The position numbers were made by a program, and so were the translations under genes. A DNA stretch of 6,388 nt, from NCBI GenBank assembly GCA_946615875.1, contig CAMOIK010000120.1:1-6388 (forward strand), given 5' to 3'. Below, piece after piece: positions 1-3,919 of this stretch. The notes under the pieces were generated by a model. That model was not told the origin of the DNA, did not search any database, and saw nothing but the letters and a program-made list of their open reading frames with translations. Numbering within the stretch: the first letter of the stretch is position 1; each line of letters opens with the position of its first letter. This DNA is from an uncultured Verrucomicrobiota bacterium. Lineage in GTDB: Bacteria; Verrucomicrobiota; Kiritimatiellia; RFP12; UBA1067.

Positions 1-95
1 GTGTGCAAGAAGGCCGGCGTCTCCTGCCGCGTCACGGTGAAATAGCCCCCGCCGCTCTTCCCATCCCGACGCGCGGGCTCAGAGGAAATCGACAT
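1..95 (-). CDS. 5' end of an unidentified gene, cut by the window edge
   Basis: An ATG at 95 on the minus strand opens a frame without stop through the left edge (31 full codons). It begins MSISSEPARRDG, and a later part reads GGGYFTVTRQETPAF. About 26 of 31 codons end in G or C, as in the neighbouring genes. The start lies inside the last codons of the upstream secreted-protein gene (17-base overlap, different frame), which would fit translational coupling; no Shine-Dalgarno sequence is visible. An opposite-strand frame over 1-45 shares the same third positions, so codon bias does not separate the two. I cannot name a family from so short a piece. A start further downstream, such as the GTG that opens VTRQETP, is possible. 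Confidence 0.45.
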   Translation of the reverse strand, partial: MSISSEPARRDGKSGGGYFTVTRQETPAFLH

Positions 96-546
96 TGCGT
101 TTCGGCGGGCGATGCCCAGGCAGACGGAAGTGGTTTTCCGCCTTTATCATGACCATCAGCGACGATACGCATTTCGCCCAGTGCCTGGCTCCGCCCGGAC
201 AGTAGCGCTTGCCAAACTCTTCGACATCGCCCTTGAAATGCCGCTTTACGGTGCCAGCCGCCCAGGCGCCCTGCACATAGAAAGACTTGAAGCCGTCTCG
301 GTAGCGGTGTGCCGGATGCCCAGAATTCATAGGGCCGCCAATGCCGAACTCCAGCCCCGGGCGCCCGTTCTCGTGTCGACGGATAGCCGCGAGCAGCCAT
401 GTCTGCTCCGTGTCTAGTTCGTAGTTCACGGCAATCTGGCGGATCATGGCCCATTCCCGCTGCGGCAGAATGGGCGGACGCGGACCGCCGCCATTCGAAA
501 CGGCGGCGACGGCCAGCACGACGCAGAATATCGCCCTTCTCAACAT
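79..546 (-). CDS. Small secreted protein, putative lysozyme/transglycosylase-like
   Basis: The 155-residue product begins with a signal peptide (MLRR, then the hydrophobic IFCVVLAVAAV, about residues 1-20), so it is probably exported to the periplasm. The mature part contains LLAAIRRHENGRPGLEFGIG (51-70). An acidic residue (Glu59) at the end of a helix, followed by a Gly-rich turn, recalls the catalytic Glu of lysozyme-fold muramidases and lytic transglycosylases (the ES-G type motif). Further on, FGKRYCP (111-117) and HWAKCVSSLMVMIK (122-135) provide two cysteines that could form a disulfide, and a Trp-containing helix of the kind seen in such enzymes. The C-terminus is basic and Pro-rich. 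I do not recognise a named family with certainty, so the wall-enzyme call is inference from the motif. The ATG at 546 is chosen for the signal peptide and the promoter just upstream; the frame is open to 612. Its 3' end overlaps the next gene start by 17 bases. Confidence 0.7.
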   Translation of the reverse strand: MLRRAIFCVVLAVAAVSNGGGPRPPILPQREWAMIRQIAVNYELDTEQTWLLAAIRRHENGRPGLEFGIGGPMNSGHPAHRYRDGFKSFYVQGAWAAGTVKRHFKGDVEEFGKRYCPGGARHWAKCVSSLMVMIKAENHFRLPGHRPPKRNVDFL

Positions 547-555
547 GACGCCGCA

Positions 556-584
556 ATTATACCATATTCCACGCCCTCTGTGAA
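556..584 (-). promoter_or_regulatory. Strong sigma70-type promoter with extended -10
   Basis: On the minus strand TTCACA (584-579, five of six matches to the -35 consensus) lies 17 bases from a perfect TATAAT (561-556) preceded by TGG, the extended -10 element. The ATG of the following gene at 546 is only nine bases after the -10 box. The predicted transcript starts about three bases before the ATG, and no Shine-Dalgarno sequence is present. Confidence 0.75.
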
Positions 585-590
585 GAGGGA
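575..590. promoter_or_regulatory. Perfect 6-bp inverted repeat over the -35 box
   Basis: CCCTCT and AGAGGG flank a four-base centre between pth and the next gene. The candidate -35 box (584-579) overlaps the centre. No T-run follows on either strand, so a simple Rho-independent terminator for pth is unlikely. An operator site, or an RNA hairpin at the end of the pth transcript, are the alternatives. Confidence 0.4.
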
Positions 591-619
591 ACGCGGCGGC
601 TTGTCGCGGCATGGCGCCG

Positions 620-1192
620 TCAGGCCTTGGCCTGCCAGGCGTTGTATGCGTTCATGGCGCGATCGCATCCGCCGGAAAGCATGGCGGCGGCAATCTCCGG
701 GGTTTTCGCCACAACCTCGTCCATGATCTTGCGGGCGGCGGGAGCGAACTTGCCGAGCACAAAGCCGATCACGTCGGACTTGTCCTTGCCGACGCCGAGT
801 TTCAAGCGGGCGAAGTCCTGCGTCCCCAGGCGTTCGATGATGTTGCGGACGCCGTTGTGGCCACCGCACGAACCGCTCTTTCTCACCCTGACGCGCCCAA
901 GCGGCAGATCGATGTCGTCATGGATCACAAGCAGGTCCGCCGGAGTGGCGTTGTGGTACTTGACGACGGGCGCGACCGCGTCGCCGGAGAGGTTCATGAA
1001 TGTCGCGGGCTTGACCAGCAGCACGGGAACGCCGGCGAAGTTCCCCTTGGCGAGCAGACACCTGAAGGCGCGCTTCTCCTCCCATTCCGCGCCTATCTGC
1101 GCGGCGATGGCATCGACCGCCTCGAAGCCTACCGAGTGCGGAGTATTCGCATACTGTGCGCCCGGATTGCCAAGACCCGCGATGATCTTCAT
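620..1192 (-). CDS. pth: Peptidyl-tRNA hydrolase (bacterial Pth1 type)
   Basis: Pth cleaves the ester bond of peptidyl-tRNAs that have dropped off the ribosome, freeing tRNA; it is a soluble cytoplasmic enzyme. The 190-residue product has the usual length. Active-site residues are all present: Asn9 in GLGNPG, His19 in TPHSVGF (E. coli His20, the catalytic base), Asn67 in FMNLSG, Asp92 in HDDIDLP (E. coli Asp93) and Asn113 in GGHNG. VIGFVLGKF (141-149) matches the conserved GFVLGK. A Cys replaces a Gly just before GGHNG, probably without effect. The ATG lies four bases after the prs stop (TAG, ATAG, ATG) with no clear Shine-Dalgarno sequence, so translation probably depends on ribosomes finishing prs. 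In many bacteria rplY sits between prs and pth; here it does not. Confidence 0.96.
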   Translation of the reverse strand: MKIIAGLGNPGAQYANTPHSVGFEAVDAIAAQIGAEWEEKRAFRCLLAKGNFAGVPVLLVKPATFMNLSGDAVAPVVKYHNATPADLLVIHDDIDLPLGRVRVRKSGSCGGHNGVRNIIERLGTQDFARLKLGVGKDKSDVIGFVLGKFAPAARKIMDEVVAKTPEIAAAMLSGGCDRAMNAYNAWQAKA

Positions 1193-1196
1193 CTAT

Positions 1197-2165
1197 CTAT
1201 TCGTGGTTGAAGAGGTCGTTGACGCTGGCGTCGGAGTGAATGCGTTTGATGGCCTCGCCGATGAGCGGCGCGACCGAGAGGCTTTTGAGCTTGAACGGCA
1301 GCTTGCTGGGATCGAAACCGGCGCGCAGCGGTATGGAGTCGGTGACGACCAGTTCGTCAAGTTGCGTCTCGTTCATGAGCCGTTCCTCGCCCTTGGCCGT
1401 CAGCGGGAAGTGGGAGACGAATGCGTGGACGGACTTTGCGCCGTGCTCGCGGCAAAGCTTTGCGGCGGCGGAAAGGGTGCCGCCCGTCGCCGTCATGTCG
1501 TCGATCATTATCACGTCGCATCCCTTGACGTCGCCCACGACGGAGAAAGCATCGACGGTGGAATCGCCGGTGCGCTGCTTGGCGACGATGGCCAGGCCCG
1601 TGCCGAGCTTGCGGCTGTAGCCGTACGCGGTCTTGGCGCCGCCGGTATCGGGCGCGACGACGATGGGCCTGGCGAAGTGCTGGTCGCGGATGTATTTGAG
1701 GATCACCGGCTCGGCGTGGAGATGGTCGAGCGGGATGTCGAAGAAGCCCTGTATCTGATTGGCGTGCAAATCCATGGTGAGCACGCGGTTGGCGCCGGCG
1801 CATTCGAGGAGGTTTGCGACGAGCTTGGCGGTGATCGGCACCCTCGGCTGATCCTTGCGGTCCTGCCTGGCATAGCCGTAGTAGGGCAGGACGGCGGTGA
1901 TGCGGGCGGCGGAACCGCGGCGCAACGCATCCATTATGATGAACAGCTCCATGTACGAGTCGTTCGGCCTGGGGCTGCCGGACTGGATGACGAACACGTC
2001 CTGTCCGCGCACGGTCTCCTCGACCTGGCAGAAAGTTTCGCCGTCGGGGAAATGCTTGATGTCTATCTTGTTGAGCGGCCTGCCTAGATATGCCGCAACC
2101 TTTTCTGCCAGCGGCGGATTCGCCGTGCCGGAGAAGATCATGAAATCGCCTTTTACTTCGCTCAT
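1197..2165 (-). CDS. prs: Ribose-phosphate pyrophosphokinase (PRPP synthetase)
   Basis: Prs makes 5-phosphoribosyl 1-diphosphate from ribose 5-phosphate and ATP, the precursor for purine, pyrimidine, NAD, His and Trp synthesis; it is cytoplasmic. From the first ATG the product has 322 residues (E. coli 315). Visible family motifs are FPDGE (39-43), the flexible-loop region RQDRKDQPRVPITAK (100-114), DLHANQIQGFFDIP with the conserved His134, APDTGG (171-176), the catalytic Lys/Arg in AKQR (195-198) and the ribose-phosphate binding loop IDDMTATGGT (221-230). It ends SVNDLFNHE, close to the usual SVSxLF end. The loop reads TATGGT where E. coli has IDTAGT, a change I take as lineage variation. 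Two starts are possible: ATG at 2165 has no Shine-Dalgarno sequence, while ATG at 2141 (314 residues) has AAAGG seven bases upstream. I give the longer form without deciding. pth follows four bases later. Confidence 0.96.
   Translation of the reverse strand: MSEVKGDFMIFSGTANPPLAEKVAAYLGRPLNKIDIKHFPDGETFCQVEETVRGQDVFVIQSGSPRPNDSYMELFIIMDALRRGSAARITAVLPYYGYARQDRKDQPRVPITAKLVANLLECAGANRVLTMDLHANQIQGFFDIPLDHLHAEPVILKYIRDQHFARPIVVAPDTGGAKTAYGYSRKLGTGLAIVAKQRTGDSTVDAFSVVGDVKGCDVIMIDDMTATGGTLSAAAKLCREHGAKSVHAFVSHFPLTAKGEERLMNETQLDELVVTDSIPLRAGFDPSKLPFKLKSLSVAPLIGEAIKRIHSDASVNDLFNHE
2149..2153 (-). promoter_or_regulatory. Possible ribosome binding site for an internal prs start
   Basis: AAAGG on the minus strand lies seven bases before an in-frame ATG at 2141, the same spacing as at skp and lpxD. 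It favours a 314-residue Prs beginning MIFSGTANPPLAEK. The motif is short and could be chance. Confidence 0.4.
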
Positions 2166-2176
2166 GGTTTGTCTTA

Positions 2177-2239
2177 GGGATTTGAGAGGTTTGAAAGGTT
2201 GAAGAGGTTGAAGAGGTCCGGGAAGTTCGAAAGGAACGA
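2177..2239 (-). repeat. Degenerate nine-base tandem repeat between lpxD and prs
   Basis: In the 99-base gap between lpxD and prs, about seven units of nine bases follow each other. On the plus strand they resemble RAGGTTKGA, with GAGGTTTGA, AAGGTTGAA and GAGGTTGAA as the best-conserved consecutive units (2186-2212). Units from 2213 to 2239 are progressively degenerate. On the mRNA-like strand the tract is pyrimidine-rich (repeated CTTCAACCT-type sequence), with about 26 C and 4 G in 63 bases. It carries no credible gene. The rest of the gap (2240-2264 and 2166-2176) shows nothing recognisable, and no clear promoter was seen for prs. Confidence 0.6.
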
Positions 2240-2264
2240 CGGGCGGGATGGACGAGAGGCTGGC

Positions 2265-3290
2265 TCAAACCTTCATCTTCGCCTTTATATCCTTTATTTC
2301 CGCTTTCAGTTTTGCAATCATCTTCGGCGCCAGCGTGATGGCCGCCATGTCCTTCATGGACATTGCAGGCGCGCCTATGACATACTTCAGCGAACCATCG
2401 AGCGTCTGCGGGACGCCCGCCTGCGGACCGACCTGCACGCCGTCGGCGATCTTGATGTGCCCGGATATGCCGGCCTGCGCCCAGATTAGGCAGCCGTATC
2501 CGATTTCCGTGGAGCCGGCCACGCCCGACTGCGCGATAAGCCCGGAATATCCCTTGACCTTGACGTTGTGCCCGATCTGCACTAGGTTGTCTATCTTTGT
2601 CATCGGGCCGATGTAGGTGCGGCCGATGCGCGCGCGGTCGATGGTGGTGTTGGAGCCGATCTCCACGCCGTCGCCGATCTCCACTATGCCGAGCTGCGGG
2701 ATCTTCTCGATGTACACGGAGCCGTCCTCGCGCCGTCCATTGTTGAAGCCGTAACCGTCGCCGCCGAGCCTGACGCCGCAGTGGAATATGCAGTCTGCAC
2801 CGACCACCGTGCCCTCGCGCAGCGTCACCTGCGGATAGATGTGGGTGCGCGCGCCTACCCGGCAGTTCTCGCCGATGAAGACCTGCGCCTCGATGACGGC
2901 GCCGTCGCCGATCGCGGTCCCCTTCTCTATTATGGTGTAAGCGCCGACGTGGACGTTTTCGCCAAGCGTCACGCCCGGACCCAATATCGCAGTTGGATGG
3001 ACGCCCGGTGCGCGGACAGGCTCCGGCGGGGCGAAGAGTTCCGCCGCCTTCATGCACGCCCTGTTGGGGTCTTCGACACGGATGATGGCGCACGGAGCGC
3101 CGTGGGTCCAGTCCGGCGGCAGCAGCACGGCCGAGGCGCCCGTGGTCTCGACGAGCTTGACGTGCTTGGGGTCCTTGCAGAAGCTGAGGTCGCCCTTGCG
3201 GGCTTCCTCAAGCCCGGCGCAGGCGTAGATTTCTGTGTTCTCGCCCTCGAGCGTGCCGCCGAGGAACGCGGCAAGCTCACTTGCCTTCAT
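2265..3290 (-). CDS. lpxD: UDP-3-O-acylglucosamine N-acyltransferase LpxD
   Basis: LpxD transfers a 3-hydroxyacyl chain from acyl carrier protein to the 2-amino group of UDP-3-O-acylglucosamine, the third step of lipid A synthesis, in the cytoplasm. The product is 341 residues, the same length as the E. coli enzyme. Residues 1-95 form the uridine-binding N-terminal domain (MKASELAAFLGGTLEG; LSFCKDPKHVK). Residues about 97-305 are the left-handed beta-helix of hexapeptide repeats (GPGVTLGENVHVGAYTIIEK and many similar turns). Diagnostic segments are LGGDGYGF (175-182), IGSNTTIDR (211-219) and QIGHNV, whose His241 corresponds to the catalytic His239 of E. coli. A short C-terminal helix (about 312-341, Lys-rich) closes the protein. 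The ATG at 3290 overlaps the skp end by 14 bases and has a Shine-Dalgarno sequence; the open frame extends upstream to 3353, but that part has no family match. Unlike E. coli, fabZ and lpxA do not follow. Confidence 0.95.
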   Translation of the reverse strand: MKASELAAFLGGTLEGENTEIYACAGLEEARKGDLSFCKDPKHVKLVETTGASAVLLPPDWTHGAPCAIIRVEDPNRACMKAAELFAPPEPVRAPGVHPTAILGPGVTLGENVHVGAYTIIEKGTAIGDGAVIEAQVFIGENCRVGARTHIYPQVTLREGTVVGADCIFHCGVRLGGDGYGFNNGRREDGSVYIEKIPQLGIVEIGDGVEIGSNTTIDRARIGRTYIGPMTKIDNLVQIGHNVKVKGYSGLIAQSGVAGSTEIGYGCLIWAQAGISGHIKIADGVQVGPQAGVPQTLDGSLKYVIGAPAMSMKDMAAITLAPKMIAKLKAEIKDIKAKMKV

Positions 3291-3840
3291 CGCTTCCCCT
3301 CTTCGCGGTCTTGGGATCGACGCCCATCTCCTTGAGGACGCCGTCGGTGACATCGAGTTCTGGCTTGGCGAATATCGCCACCGCGGCTTCGAGAATGCAG
3401 TCGTAGCCGTTCTTGTCGGCGAAGGCGGCGACGCGCTTCTTGATGTCGTCGGCCTGCGCCTTTAGCAGACGCGCCTCCAGGTCGCTCAGATCCTGCTGGT
3501 TGCGCATCGCCTCGGAGCGCATCTTCTGCTGCTGGGCGACCAGCTTCTGCTGGAGGGACATCATCTCGTTCTCCAGCTTTGTCTTGGCCGCCTGCGACAG
3601 CATGGGATTGCGATACTCGTCCGCGAGCTTCTTGCCCTCGTCCTGCATGGACTCCATGTCGGACCTCATGGCGTCTATGCGCTTCTGGTAGTCCTTCTCG
3701 GTGGACAGCAGGAGCTGCTTGTTCGCCTCGTACTGGGACTGGTTGCGCACGAGCGTCATCATGTCGACCGTTCCGATCTTGAGTTCGGCAACCGCCGCGA
3801 GCGACGCCGCGACCGCGACCGCAAACACCATGTTCTTCAT
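3277..3840 (-). CDS. skp: OmpH/Skp-family periplasmic chaperone
   Basis: Skp (OmpH, HlpA) is a trimeric periplasmic chaperone that holds unfolded outer-membrane proteins between the Sec translocon and BamA. The 187-residue product starts with a signal peptide, MKNMVFAVAVAASLAAVA, with likely cleavage after residue 18. The mature start ELKIGTVDMMTLVRN matches the family's opening strand (KIGxVDxxxL). Residues about 40-140 are a long charged, Gln/Lys/Glu-rich helical region (KLENEMMSLQQKL, MRNQQDLSDLEAR), as expected for the coiled-coil tentacles. The closing part, NGYDCILEAAVAIFAKPELDVT, matches the family's C-terminal core strand. Length is slightly above the usual 160-180. The ATG is preceded by a clear ribosome binding site. 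The gene lies between bamA and lpxD as in many Gram-negative bacteria, and its 3' end overlaps lpxD by 14 bases. Identification rests on domain pattern and context. Confidence 0.92.
   Translation of the reverse strand: MKNMVFAVAVAASLAAVAELKIGTVDMMTLVRNQSQYEANKQLLLSTEKDYQKRIDAMRSDMESMQDEGKKLADEYRNPMLSQAAKTKLENEMMSLQQKLVAQQQKMRSEAMRNQQDLSDLEARLLKAQADDIKKRVAAFADKNGYDCILEAAVAIFAKPELDVTDGVLKEMGVDPKTAKRGSDEGK
3296..3302 (-). promoter_or_regulatory. Ribosome binding site of lpxD inside skp
   Basis: AGAGGGG on the minus strand includes GAGG seven bases before the lpxD ATG. It lies within the last codons of skp, so lpxD translation is probably coupled to skp. It decides the start at 3290 over the earlier in-frame ATG at 3353. 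Confidence 0.65.
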
Positions 3841-3847
3841 TTCGTTT

Positions 3848-3853
3848 TCCTTT
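3848..3853 (-). promoter_or_regulatory. Ribosome binding site of skp
   Basis: AAAGGA on the minus strand lies seven bases before the skp ATG. It occupies the only part of the bamA-skp gap that is not heptad repeat. It supports the start at 3840. Confidence 0.7.
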
Positions 3854-3856
3854 GCT

Positions 3857-3919
3857 GGCAGATGGTAGTGGGTGGAGGATAGATGGTAGTGGACAGTGGA
3901 TAGAGGGTAGAGGGCATGG
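3857..3919 (-). repeat. Degenerate heptanucleotide tandem repeat between bamA and skp
   Basis: Nine consecutive 7-base units fill the gap from the base after the bamA stop codon to 16 bases before skp. On the transcribed (mRNA-like) strand the consensus is roughly CWCTAYC; unit variants include CTCTACC, CACTACC and ATCTATC. CACTACC occurs twice exactly. All nine units end in a pyrimidine followed by C. The mRNA-like strand has about 32 C and only 3 G in 63 bases. The unit boundaries are my own alignment by eye; the period of seven is clear although few units are identical. No protein-coding reading is convincing. Confidence 0.75.

Noticed and set aside
1..45. Plus-strand frame of 14 codons from the left edge ending in TAG at 43-45
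   Set aside because: Too short to judge and convergent to all other genes. It shares third-codon positions with the minus-strand frame, which is longer and fits the operon direction better.
627..2087. Open frame (486 codons) on the plus strand opposite pth and prs
   Set aside because: It runs antisense through two well-supported enzymes and across their junction, with no recognisable domain and no ribosome binding site.
2165..2273. 8-base inverted repeat (AGGTTTGA at 2187-2194 and TCAAACCT at 2265-2272)
   Set aside because: The arms are about 70 bases apart and one is part of the low-complexity array. Not convincing as a terminator or attachment site.
1357..3093. Long minus-strand frame (578 codons) across lpxD and prs
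   Set aside because: It is out of frame with both real genes and extremely Arg/Pro/His-rich. It stays open through the repeat spacer only because of composition.
3291..3353. Upstream extension of the lpxD frame by 21 codons
   Set aside because: It overlaps skp further and lacks family similarity. The Shine-Dalgarno sequence and the family start point to 3290.
3857..3919. Heptad array as a CRISPR array
   Set aside because: Units are seven bases with no spacers and no near-identical 20-40 base repeats.
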